From Neopestalotiopsis rosae (Eukaryota > Ascomycota > Sordariomycetes > Amphisphaeriales > Sporocadaceae): a DNA stretch of 64,000 bases. Made by a program: the position numbers and the translations under genes. Below, piece by piece: positions 50,577-62,387 of the stretch. Numbering within the stretch: position 1 is the stretch's first letter; the number at the start of each line of letters is the position of its first letter. The notes under the pieces are model-generated. The model saw only the letters and a list, made by a program, of their open reading frames with translations. It did no database searches and was not told where the DNA came from. The stretch covers positions 124,001-188,000 of the forward strand of contig JALGAS010000006.1 of the NCBI GenBank assembly GCA_023078685.1, read 5' to 3'.

Positions 50577-51152
50577 TTATTGGTTCTGGTAGACGGTGCC
50601 CTCCGGGGGTTGGGGCAGTTTCTTACACTGGCCACTACCCATGTATCTTCGCAGCTCGATGAGGATGGTCTCCATTGTGTTCTCGCGCTTCCAGTTGGCC
50701 AGGCAGGGCAGCTGCGACGGGTCGACGATGCCGTTGCGCGCATTGACGCAGGGGAGGTTCACCATGCTGACGAACTGGATCGTGGGCGGCTTATCGGGGT
50801 ACTGGTCACCGCAGTGCATCTTGACAGAGTAGATTCGGTTCTCGTGCACACTCTGTTCCCCAAGGAGTCAGTGTCATATCATGACGTATCCGTCTTATGC
50901 TGATACCAGCGAAGAGTGATGTGCGTCCAAACTTACGTGAGGGGGCCCAAGGATCGTGCCGTTCCAGTCAGACATGAGCAGGTCCTCGGGGTTATCCAGA
51001 CCGTAACTGCATGCTTCTGTAGGATGCAAAGTGTCCGATTAGTTGACTGCTTGCAATATGGAAATTGCCAACGAAAACTTACCAGCACCCATGCCCTTCT
51101 CGCCCTTCTCGAGCTCCTCTAGGAGTCGAAAGTTTCTAGGAACCTTGGCCAT
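50577..51152 (-). CDS. mms2: Ubiquitin-conjugating enzyme E2 variant, Mms2 type
   Basis: Non-catalytic E2 variant of 141 aa that pairs with Ubc13 to build Lys63-linked ubiquitin chains in error-free post-replication repair. Minus-strand exons are 51152-51083, 51016-50937 and 50852-50577. The sequence shows MAKVPRNFRLLEELEKGEKG, MSDWNGTILGPPHSVHENRI and YPDKPPTIQFVS. As in Mms2/UEV proteins, the HPN motif and active-site Cys of true E2 enzymes are missing: the equivalent segment reads VNLPCVNARNGIV. Length matches the family. It is a conserved housekeeping gene, divergent from Mon2. All three exons join in frame. Confidence 0.95.
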
Positions 51153-51745
51153 CTTGCGATCGTGCTGTCAAGTGTTGAAAATGTGCCCGGCGAAAATAGC
51201 AATGTGATAGACGTGAGGCCGTCGCAATAGTTCAAGAGTTTATGCAGCAGGAAAGCTCAACGTTGAATGTTGGCTGATGTCTTCGCAAAGGGAAACTCGG
51301 CTTACTTAAGGCGCACAGGTGCCCGGTTACGTCGATGGTCAGTCAGGTAGAAGGCTCTCGCGGCGGAAGGAGGGGCAACGAACAGCTCTCGGGGTCCCGC
51401 CTGTAACGCCCTGGCGGGGTCTTTGCCAGTGTCCAGGCGGGTGGGTGCTGGGGCAGATGCCTGGTCTAAAATCGCAGGCGGTCAGGCAATAATGCCTTCA
51501 GCTTAGTCACCAGGCACCCCCTTGCTTTCCTCCCAGTGCGTTTGTTGTACGTACCCAAGCTCACGCTACCGCCTGTAGGCAGGGGCACCAGTGGGATCCA
51601 TTCATCGGATCTGGCAACAAGCTCACCTCGAACACGTACATCTCTTTTTGACGGCTTTGGCTTTTTACGGCGATGAGTGTCTAGAATCGCAGGAAACATT
51701 TCAGGGCGCCCTACCGATGGATTCTGATATTCCAATCAATTGAAA
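51153..51745. other. Divergent promoter region, mms2 / mon2
   Basis: About 590 bases separating two divergent housekeeping genes. It has GC-rich parts around 51350-51450. No separate gene supported: the small frame at 51466-51735 has no recognisable feature. Confidence 0.5.
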
Positions 51746-54700
51746 ATGACCACCCAGCTCTTGGCCTCGGAGCTCACAAATCTCATCCAGGAGAGCAAGC
51801 GGAAGCACAATGACCTTAGACAGGTAGGTACATACAAACAAGCCTCACCCAGCTCTCAACGACCCACCCAAGCTGCAACAACAACAACATCGTCGTCGTC
51901 GATAGGGGGGCAGCAAAAAAATCACTTGGCGCAAATTCCATATACAGTAATACTTATTCATGGCTAGGCTGCAGAAAAATCACTCGAGGAGCTTAAGAGT
52001 CTCCGCGGTGCTAATGAGGCCCAGATAGGAGCTGGTAATTCTTTGTCAACCCAAAGTACGCCTGCCCGTGGTACTTGTGCTGATTGCTCACCGTGTAGAA
52101 CTTGCTCAACGAGTCAACTTTGTGAACCCTTTTATCATTGCGTGCGGAACCAAAAATGCAAAATTTACCGGAATCGCAATTGTCTGCCTCTTACGGCTTA
52201 TCATGAGCAGTGCTCTGCCCAGGACGAAACTAAGCCCAGTTCTCGAAGCCCTGAGGGAAGCCACCTCTAATGGTTTGGATGTACAGCTTAAGATTCTACA
52301 AGCTTTGCCAACTCTGTTGCAGAATTATGCTACGGATATCAAGGGCGATCTCTTGGTGACTGCCTTGAACATATGTTTCATTCTTCAAACGAGCAAGAAT
52401 GGAATTGTGAGCAATACCTCTGCGGCAACGCTTCAACAACTGGTCGTGTCTGTCTTTGACAAGGTCGTAACCGAGGACCGAACGTCATCAGAAGGGGGCT
52501 ATGTTGGCGACGCACCCTCGCAAGATGGACAGGTTCAGCTGCGGTCTGCTGCACTTGATGCATATCGGGTGTTCAGGGATATATGTCTAATGACAGAAAA
52601 TCAACGCCCTGAATACCTCAGATTTACTGGTCTTCCACAGACATTTGGACTTGAGCTGATAGAGTCGGTCCTGACCAACCATGCTTCTGTATTCTCGTCG
52701 CACCCAGAACAGGCCCATATACTGCGCACCAGTGTGATGCCTTTTTTGATTAGCGCGCTGGGAGGCAAGATCAACTTTGCGACATCCGTTAGACTGGTCC
52801 GGATTTTGTACACACTATTGAGGAGGCACCTCAACGTACTCTTGTCAGAAGGAGGAGAGGCGCTTGAGATATTGACACAGCTTCTTGACCAGGATGCCGC
52901 ATACTGGCGACGGGCTCTCTGTATGGAGGTCTTCCGCGGTATCTTTGCCGAGCCAGGACTGCTGAGGAAGATATTCATGCTCTACGATGCAAAAGAGGGC
53001 GAAAAGAATGTTCTGAGGAACCTGACTGCAACTTTCGTCAGGGTGAGCACGGAGAAGCCTGTCGTTATTGGCCTCGGTCACCAGTCGACGATACCTGTGG
53101 CGAACCCATACGCCAGCGTCGGTAGCTCAACAGACCAGGCGATGCTGGAGGCTAGCGGCGTGACTGGTATCATCAGTGGGTCAGTTGCGCAGGAAGCTGG
53201 CAATACCGGTATCAGTTCTCATTGGAGTACCATGCGTGTGCCGTGCATAGATCAGCTCGACAAGACCGATCCGCCATCGATTCCAGAGTCCTACGTGTAT
53301 GCACTCACACTGTCTTGCATAACTTCACTGTCAGAAGGCCTTGCGAAGTTCATCCTCCCTTTGACAGTCCCTAGCGATGGCCGCTCGCGGAGAAGAGGAA
53401 CGAAACAGCAGGGAATAGATCGAGACTCGTCTGTTTCTATTTCCGAAGAAGGCAATGATTCTACCAGGACGGGTTCGGAGAAGTCTGGATCCACGACCTC
53501 AATCGAGAGGTCCGCATCTTTCAAGAAGAATCCCGTGCCGGTCAATCCTTTGGACTTGAAAGACCATCCACTATATTCCGAAATCCAGATATGTGCACAG
53601 ATTGTTGATGAATGCTGGCCAGCCATTCTTGCAACTTGTTCCACCTTTCTATATGCGGCCTTGGACTCAGAATATTACCACGGGCTCGTACGAGCTTTCC
53701 AGAAATTTGCACACGTTGCAGGTTTACTTCAGCTGGCCACCCCCAGAGACGCCTTTCTTACTACTCTAGGGAAGGCTGCCGTTCCGCCAAACGTTTTTAC
53801 TGCATGTTTGAATGTCGGCTCCTCCAAGTCTGGACTAGCAACACCAACGACTGAGACGCCAAATACTATTCTTGGCAATGCTCGAGGACTCCTCAGCGTA
53901 GAGAGCCTCGTGACTCCAGTTGGTGCTGCCGGAGAAAGACAACGACAAGCTTCCATCGATGCCAATACTACACCACAAACTTTGAATACGCGCAATCTTC
54001 TGTGTCTTCGGGCCTTGCTGAATCTGGGAATAGCGTTGGGACCTACCCTGACCTCTTCTTGGCGAATAGTTCTTGCAACGTTGCAACAAGCAGATTACGT
54101 GCTCTTCACCACTGGTAAGACGGCGGGCAGGACACCAGTCGCCGGCAAAAGTGCAGATCAACGTGCAGACAGTGAAGCTGCATCGCTTCTCGCTAATTTT
54201 GCTGTTGAAATCAGAGCTGTCGAGACTGCCGCATCCCGACTATTTGAGAGCACAGTCGATTTTCCCAACGAAGCATTCAGAGAAGTAGTGGAGGCCATCT
54301 GTGCTCTGCTAGTGCACAATACAGAACCAACGTCCCCGCTGGAAAGCCGACCACAGTCACCCCCTTCTCAAGCTGTCACTCCTCCACCCCACACCAGTCG
54401 CATGTCGAGTACTCAACATCACAGAGTTCTTAGTGTATCTACGGCAGCGACAGGAGGTCCTAATCAGGAAGACCAATTTGCCCTGGCAAAGCTTGGTGAT
54501 CTCGCTGCAATAAACATTGACAGACTGTTATCGTATCCGCCAGATGTATCTGGCTGGACGCGCCTTACTTCAGAGTTGATCGACACATTGAGCTCCGCCG
54601 CCACTTCCGCCCAGGTTCGCACGCGCGCAGCGGATATCATTGTACGTCTTGTACTTGAAGCTGCGGCTACTGCTGTCAGCCTTGGCGACGATGTTCGAGG

Positions 54701-57333
54701 CACAGTTCAGCTTCGTCTCCTAGAAGCATATCGGGACTCCTTGCTACCTCTTCAGAGATCAGACAGACCATCGTCAGTCGCCCATTATGCCACAGATGTG
54801 GATATCCATAAGATCATTCTTGAGGGACTTAAGAGCCTGCTTGATAACTGCGGTGAAACCCTTATCAGCGGCTGGGATGTTGCCTTTGAAATTATCGGAA
54901 GCATCTTCATGGAGAAGCAATTTGCGCAAGATTCCGTGCAAGATACTTCGAAACCTTCAACGGTCATTCTGACACGATCGAGCAAGCTGATTCGAGCCTC
55001 ATTCAACTCCCTACAGCTTATCAGTTCAGACTTCCTTTCTTCCTTGCCGAACAGTTGTTTTCTCATTCTCGTTGATACCCTGTATAAGTTCTGTTCCCAA
55101 GATGATGATCTGAATATTGCACTCACGGTATGTATCACTACCAGACTAAGAGAAAACTTGAACTAAAATCCTAGTAGACCGTCACATTCTTTTGGGTTCT
55201 TTCCGATTTCTTGTCTGGAAAGAACCAGTCGCTCACAATCACAAATAGCTCTCTTGGTGGTGCCACCGACGACGCCATCGCGAAAATGGCAGCTGATTCA
55301 GACAATCCCTCATCTGATGCGGCATTGTGGATGCTCTTGCTGCTTCGGCTAACCAATGTCACCACTGATGACAGATTGGAATTGCGAAATAGTAAGATTT
55401 AATAGTCCATGATATGGCTGATAGTAGGCTAACGATGAGATTAGGTGCAACTCACACGCTCTTGCGCATTTTCGATGCTTATGGGGATCGTTTGAGCCCA
55501 GAAGCATGGTCCGTCTGCATTAAGTCAGTCATCTTCAAGCTGATGTCATCGGTTCAGGAACACCTCGCTACTGTCAACGAACCCGCAGTCGACGCAAAAA
55601 CGAGGCATGAGTGGCAGGATACTGCCGTCGTTGTTCTGAATGGCATAGCTGGACTTCTTGCCAACTATTTGGATGTTCTTACTGCATATCCGACTTTCAA
55701 CACTTATTGGCAACAGTTACTTGGCCATTTTGCCTCTCTGCTTGATCTTCAAGTGCTCGACATTAATACTGCCACATACAAAGCCCTGACCCAGATCCTT
55801 TCGCAGAGCCAAAACGGTGCTAAACAAAACTTTAACAAGACCACCATTGATCTTGCTTGGGACCTATGGTCGCGTGGTATTCCAGTGTCTCAACCAGATG
55901 GAGATAAACCTATTGACAACCAAAACTGCTTATTGGCCTACGTCGCAGCCCTGCGAGAAGTTTATCGTCTGATCGAAACTGACCTGACAGTTGAGCGCCT
56001 TCGTCAAATCCTCGAACTTCTGCGAGAGACTATGCAAAAGGCAGCACCTGGTGCCTATGTGCTCGATATCGACTATACCACCCAGCTACAGGGACAAATT
56101 TTGGACGTCATGAAAGTGTTGAGGTCAGATATCGCGGGCGCTCCATCTGCCATCATTACACAAGCGGCCAACTTTGTCAATCTTGCCTTCACAGATGATA
56201 AAGTCAAAAGGGATCAGTCCGACAAGAGAACCTATGTTGCAATGTCAAAAGCCAGCATGCTTATTCTGCAGACATTGATCGTGGAGCATGCGTCTGATAC
56301 AAATATATACAGCGATGGAGCCCTGCTAGCTGCACTCGAGGCTTTATCAAGACCAATTGTACTAAAGTATCAGTTTCCTACGATTACAAAGGGGACACAG
56401 CCTTGGAAGCAGGCAACGACCTCTGCGATTGCAATCCTGGAGGCTACCCTTCATCACCTACGATCGCTCAATATCTCGCGTTCTGCTATCCAGGGGATTT
56501 GGCAAACAGTTGTGGCAATTGCCAATGGTATAACTCATGCCGACTGCAATGCGCACCCTGAGCGCATCAACCTAGTTGACGACCAAGAATTCGACATCAA
56601 TTCTTTTACAAAGCTTCGTGAGCTCATGATACCGTATCTAGGCTCTGAGGTTGTGCCAGACAAGACTCGAAAAATATTTGCCGAGTCATTGTTCCAAATG
56701 TCCATTATTCACGACCCGGCTCCAGGCGACTTGGCCCTGTTGAACGGAAGTACCGACGGTCAAGGCTTGTCCGAATTGTTCAAAGTACGACCTGGCCGCA
56801 CCATTGACCCCATGCCAAGTCTTCGGCAGAAAATGGCATATGTCTGTCTCGACGAGATATTTGCTCTCGTATCCACACACGAAGAGGTTGGGGCCCCGAG
56901 CATTAGCATTCAGCCGCCGACTCCCCGCTTCGCACCACCGCCTGGCACGCCGGGCTCGTCAACCTCACCGGGCGAGGCCCCCCAGGCCCTCCACGTACGC
57001 CTAGCAAAGACGGTGGCTCCTTACCTGATACTGCGTTGTGCGCTCACGCTGCGCTCCTTTCTCGCGGACCAGCCACTCCGCGGCAAGATGCCGCAGCCGC
57101 TGAGCCAGCGCCAAGAGCTGAGCCACGTTTTGGATCGGCTCGTCGAGTTGCGCAGCGACAGCGGGGCGATCCCGGACTGTGCCAACGTGGAGAGCGAGTA
57201 CAGAAAGCATCTCATGAGACTCTACCCGCTCATCGTGAAGGCCATGGGCGTGGCCGGCCGGAGTGGTGATGAGGAACTCGGCAACAAGTTGCAAAAAGCT
57301 ATAGAAGTGGTTGGTTCTGAATTTGGTGCCTAG
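51746..57333 (+). CDS. mon2: Mon2 family endosome/Golgi trafficking protein
   Basis: Large HEAT-repeat-like protein of 1,758 aa related to Arf-GEFs but lacking the Sec7 catalytic domain. In yeast Mon2 works with Dop1 and the flippase Neo1 in endosome-to-Golgi transport. Exons are 51746-51823, 51968-52034, 52099-55127, 55178-55391 and 55445-57333, all joining in frame. The N-terminal DCB-like segment shows TTQLLASELTNLIQESKRK and RVNFVNPFIIACGTKNAKF. A Ser/Lys-rich linker follows near residue 550. The C-terminal half ends in a conserved helical region (YLILRCALTLRSFLADQ and LMRLYPLIVKAMG). The ATG at 51746 is preferred over the TTG two codons upstream. No Sec7-type glutamate-finger motif was noticed. 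Confidence 0.9.
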
Positions 57334-57827
57334 AGAATTTGGGGCCTGAAAAGCAGTGACGCGATACATTTGGACCAGCCATCACTTGTAGAGAAGTTCA
57401 TCGCACACATGGAAAGATTAGAATGTTTTTATTTTTTCTTATTCCTCATCTCAGAGTAGAGAAATGATTAATGACACTAATGTCTGAGCTGACCTGTTCC
57501 GTTCTGTAATTCCTTTTCGTCTCGTTCTACAGTATGAATACATGACGGGGTCCTCCCATTGAAGCACTGAGATGCGATACTGTAAATGATGCCATTTTGG
57601 AAACGCCATGCCTTTTTTTTGGTCTGTTCCATACACCCCGACCATTCTTTGATATTCCAGGCTCTTCTCCGATAGTTGATATGGCCCCTTCTTCTCCCAG
57701 AACTTGTTGTACATTCTTCTCTGCACACACGGAGGGTGGTGAGTCGAATCGTCGCTCAATAATGGCGATTATGGTGTGGTTGTTCTTGTCCCGTTGGGGT
57801 TCATTCGCCAGTGAATGAAAAAGCTTT
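57334..57827. other. Convergent 3' spacer
   Basis: About 490 bases between the 3' ends of mon2 and the stomatin-like gene. Holds both 3' UTRs. No gene supported. Confidence 0.5.
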
Positions 57828-59202
57828 CTAGCTCTTTCCAGTCGTGTTGTCAAACTCCTTGACAACTTCATTCACGATGCTGTTGTCCTTGTTGCCTTCG
57901 CTTCCGTCGTCGAGTTTCTTTACCATGTTCTCGGCCATGGTTCTGGACTGGGCCTCGCCCACCTTGCCGTACACGCTCAGACCAGTGGCAATCATGCCAC
58001 CCAGGTCGCCAACGTTGCCGGGCACCACGACGGCCGTGCTCTCGCGGGCCAGCTTGCCAAAGGCGTCGACGTACTTTTCGGCCACGGACAAGCTGACGGC
58101 GCCCTGGGCAGCACCGCCGCCCGTCTTTATCGAGTGGGCAATGGCGTCAATGCCGGCGGCCGACGCCTTGGCCTTCATGAGAATGGCCTCGGCCTCACCA
58201 CTGGCGCGGTTGATCTGCTCGGCCTTGAGGGCCTCGGACGCCAGGATGACGCTCTGCTTCTTTCCCTCGGCAATGTTGATGGCGCTCTGGCGCTGACCCT
58301 CAGAGTCGAGAATCTCGGCGCGCTTGCTGCGCTCGGCCGTGACCTGGCGGTGCATGGCCTCGACGACGGCGGCGGGGGCGTGGATGTCGCGGATCTCGTA
58401 GCGCAGGCAGGTGACGCCCCAGGCCTGGGCCGCCTCGTTGATGGCCGCCGTGATGTTGGTGTTGAGGGCCGCCCGCTCCTTGAGCACGTGGTCAAGGGTG
58501 AGCTGACCAATTTCGGAACGCATGGTCGTTTGGGCGAGCTGTGAAATGGCGTATTCGGCGTCCTCCACTCCATAGCTATTGTAGAGAAGAATTCATGTAT
58601 TAGCACATTGTCAAGTTTTCAAGACACCACGCTTTTCCGGCCAGCAAGCAATCCTCCTGTGATTTTGAAAAAGCAGTCCTTGCCACATTGCCCAATTTTC
58701 ACACCTCAACTCACCTTGCCTTGTACGCATCAAACACCCTCGTGTACAGCACACCATCCAGCTCGAGGGTAACGTTGTCGGCCGTAATGGCGCTCTGGCT
58801 CGGAATCTCAAAAGCCTGCTCCTTGAGGCTCTTGACGTAGGCGATGCGGTCGATAAAGGGCACGAGGATCGTCAGGCCGGGCGGCAGGATCCTATTGAAC
58901 TTGCCCATGCGCTCGACGATCCACGCCGTCTGCTGCGGCACGAACCGGATGACCGTGTTGGCGGGCAGCGACGGCCGCTGAAAGTACGACGGCGGCGCCG
59001 ACCCCACCAGCCCGCTGCCTCCCGTCGAGAATCCACCGGGTCCCGGCACCGGTAGCTGTAGCTGCGACGAGGTCTGGAATGTCCGGGCGAGGGTTTGCGC
59101 GGCGGGCATGGTGGTGCGGTTTGCCATGGTGGCTCTGGACGTGGTCGCTCGCCGCACGACGGGCGCCAGGAGCGTCCTCTCGGCTTGGCGTGTCAGCGAC
59201 AT
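57828..59202 (-). CDS. Mitochondrial stomatin-like protein (SPFH/Band 7 family, SLP2 type)
   Basis: Predicted inner-mitochondrial-membrane scaffold of 411 aa, related to stomatin-like protein 2, which binds cardiolipin and prohibitins. Exons are 59202-58715 and 58575-57828 around a 139-nt intron. The first 50 residues are rich in Arg, Ser and Thr without acidic residues, as expected of a mitochondrial presequence. The SPFH domain begins near NTVIRFVPQQTAWIVERMGK and includes ILPPGLTILVPFIDRIAYV and SAITADNVTLELDGVLY. The C-terminal part (ERSKRAEILDSEGQRQSAI) is a long Ala/Glu/Lys helix, typical of oligomerising stomatins. The start at 59202 was chosen because MSLTRQAERTLLAP begins the presequence. 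No break seen. Confidence 0.94.
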
Positions 59203-60172
59203 TGTGTTCGTCTGTCTTTCCCGCAAAGGTAATCGAAGAGAGGTTGAGAAGACGCCGCGAGCTGTTGAGAGGATACGAAAGACAGCACTGAAGAGGGCGG
59301 GGAGGAGAGGGAGTGAATGTAGTTGGGAACCAGATCGTGCGATTTGTGGTTGGTCGACTGACAGGCACCGGCTACCAGTGACGTTTGTTTCGTTTTCGGG
59401 GTTTACCTACTGTACTCAGCTTGGGGTTGGCCCGCCTGAAGGGAAGCTTTGATGGAGCCTCGGGACTTTTTCAGTGGAGCTTCAGAGCTGGAGTGAGCTG
59501 GAAAGAGCTGGAGCTGGGAGCTGAAGCTCAAGCTGACAGCTTTTTGGCTTGCATGTTTAGCAACTAAGCCATACAGCAATTGCCCCTAGGCAGGGCACGT
59601 CCATATCTCGCGGCGGGCGTTTTCTGCTTCATCCTTGAGCATTGAGAACCTTCCTTCCATCTTGTCCAATATTGGTCAAAATAGACATTCCAGGGTCTCG
59701 TAAACTTACAAAATATATTGCAGCAGTCAACTCCAATTGATTATCGTGGCACCGAAGTACAATACTATGATACGGCACATGAATGTCACAATGCACAGGA
59801 AAAGTCATTATTTGACTGTCAAGCTGATAGTGGGCAATATAGCGAATTGAACACAACCATACTGTGCATATAATTCTGATTGTGTACATAATTTTGATTC
59901 AAAGACCAAGCTTTGTTCCTAAGATGCAAACAGCTTTCCAAATCCGATATGCAAACTCCAGAAATGCGTCAAAGATGCCCATGCTGCTCCAACACCAGAT
60001 TGTGTTCAGGTATGCTATCATGCTACCCGACGATGTTGTATAAAACGCCGTGATAAATAAGCAAATCAGCCCTGCCCTCATCGAATACAACCAACATTTT
60101 ATTCCCATTTCTCGGCGTAAAAGCCACACCTATGCACGCTTACCCTTCAGAGGTCGTACACCATGCTGTGCC
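59203..60172. other. Intergenic region between stomatin-like promoter and bZIP 3' end
   Basis: About 970 bases. The left part is the promoter of the stomatin-like gene, including AGCTGGAGCT-type repeats at 59470-59535. The right part is AT-rich and probably includes the bZIP 3' UTR. No gene seen. Confidence 0.5.
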
Positions 60173-62387
60173 CTAGGAGGATGCTGGAACCACTACACTG
60201 GCCCAAAATGCTACATCGACATCTCGCGGTCTAAAGCCAGGAGTTCTGCCCAAACACATAGTTTTGGACATAAGTTCTACAGGCTGGTCAGCAGCTACAA
60301 TCGTGATGAAAAATTGGCAGGCAGGGTTGTACTCACCATCAATGAATTTCTCGACGTTGATATTCCACGTCCGCTTCCTCGGCCCTGGAGGCTGAATATA
60401 GGTTGGTAGGCCATGGAATTGAGAAACGGGCATACCAAGGAGTGGCTGTTGTTGATGCCCGGGTATAGTCCCAAGTAATGTTGCATCACCATAGGCTACT
60501 GGTACATTGGGATTGAAATCGGTCATATTCGGAGGCGGAACGTGAGTGTAGGCGTTGGAGTATTGATCGGCCTCTTCCATCTGAGGCATGTTCGACTGCC
60601 ACATGTCGAGCGGCACATTCATTGGCATTGTCGAGTTGTCGCTGGTGACATCGGTACTAGAATGACTCCGACTTGTTGCCGATGTCAAGGGTGTGCTCAG
60701 TGTCGAAGGAATCTGCTGGCTGATGCTGGCATCCGATGACGAATTACTCGATGGCACTGTACTTGTGTTCGGCGGCATTGATTCGGTCGGAGGGACTAGA
60801 GAAGCTGGCGGGCCGGCAAAGGCATCGTCCGATATTTCAACGATGTGGTAATCAGCGCGTGCTGGTATGTAAACACCATTCGACTTCAAGTAAAAGTCCA
60901 CCTCGTCGGGGTCCCAGAAGATGCCATCAAAGCCTGGAAAGAGCATGGAGTCGGCCAGACTTGTCAGAGATTTGCGAATCATTTCAGTATGCTGTTCGAA
61001 TGGCCCCATCGATAACGGTGCTCGATTAGCCGGCCTACCAGGTCGAGCATCAGGAGCCGTCTTCGGGTTGAGACCATTTCCAGGAACGCCAGCATGCATA
61101 TCTGGAAAATGTGTACCTGCGCCGCCTACAGTCTGCATTGGAAAACCTCGGTACGATAGATCCTCACTTTCGGTGCGATCGAGACAGGCCATGAGACGTT
61201 CGCGGATCTGTCCGTACGTCTCAAAGAGGCGAGAGAAGCCAAACACTCGAGTCAGCCTCTCTGGCGGAGGATCCTTCATTGTGATTAGTTTTGCAGCTCG
61301 CTGGAGAGCTGTCCGTTGCAATCGCCGACTAAATTGAGGTTCCTGGGGCGCATAGCTTGCAGGGCTTGACAAGGTGTTCCACGCAGCTGGTGACTGCAGC
61401 CAGTGGTTGTTGAATAGTGTCGACTGATCATAAGAAAGGGTCTGCGGGAAACTCGCGTTTTGCGATGTGGGTTGCGCAATGATCTCATAACCCATGGGCA
61501 TTCCGTGGAATGGTGCGCCCGGCATTGGATGGGAATTCATCTGGCTGTGCAACGTTGTAGGTTCATGGGTGACCATGATGCCACCCATCAGCTGTTGTTG
61601 TTGTTGCTGCTGCTGCATATGGTGATGGTGATGATGATGATGATGATGTGGAGGCTGCATTTGTTGCTGACTATCCGCGTGCATGACAGCCACTGATGAT
61701 GGGTCGCTGGACTTTCGCTCACGGGCACTGTCCGAGGAGTCGGTCTCATCTCCGCTCTTGGAAGAGCTATCGCCAGACGTTTTAATCAGCGAATCTAGTT
61801 GCGTCAGTTCCTGGCCAAACTCTGGTGCTTCTTCGAGAAGGCCCTTCCTAGTCGCATAGTCGAGAAGCTTGCGGTAAGCTGAGCTCATCTGCTCATTGGC
61901 TTCCTTGAGTCCATCGACTTCCTTCTCGAGCGTACTGATGGCACTCTCTTTGCGATCGCGATAAGCTCTTTGCGCATTACGAATTTGAGTCCGCCGCCTC
62001 TGCCGAAATTGTTAGATAGGATCAAATGACGATCAACGTGATTCTACGTTGGGTTTGACTGATATTCCAAGTCTCAAGGGGGTAAAAGAGCACAGTCTAT
62101 GCAGGGCGTAGACGAGCGAGCAATGCTGAATTTCAGCGACTTACATCCTGGGGAGTTTGGTCCTTGGGATCCAGTCGCGGCCGGCCTCTTGACCTCTTCT
62201 TCTCTTCCTCATGGTCAGCTTGAGATGGCTGAGCGGAAGAGGCGGTCCTCGGTCGTTTCCTCGAAGGAGCCTCATCGCGCATGGAAGGACTTGTTTTCAT
62301 CGGCACGGCAGGCGCACGACCTCCTCTGTGCGATGAGAGCCCATCTTCATATTGGGCGGCATTCAGAATCGCCAGATCCGACTGCAT
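60173..62387 (-). CDS. bZIP transcription factor with C-terminal DUF3425 domain
   Basis: Predicted nuclear regulator of 669 aa. Minus-strand exons are 62387-62145, 61999-60337 and 60276-60173. Exon 1 encodes a basic segment (KKRSRGRPRLDPKDQTPQD). Exon 2 opens with the DNA-binding region RRRTQIRNAQRAYRDRKE, then a leucine-zipper-like helix (STLEKEVDGLKEANEQM). A His-rich and Gln-rich tract (61590-61650) follows. The last short exon completes a DUF3425 signature (DELMSKTMCLGRTPGFRPRD followed by VDVAFW). Skipping the 60-nt final intron would insert an unrelated segment, so the splice is well supported. The position usually occupied by the invariant Asn of bZIP basic regions is Ile here, which fits this fungal subfamily. 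Target genes unknown. Confidence 0.9.
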
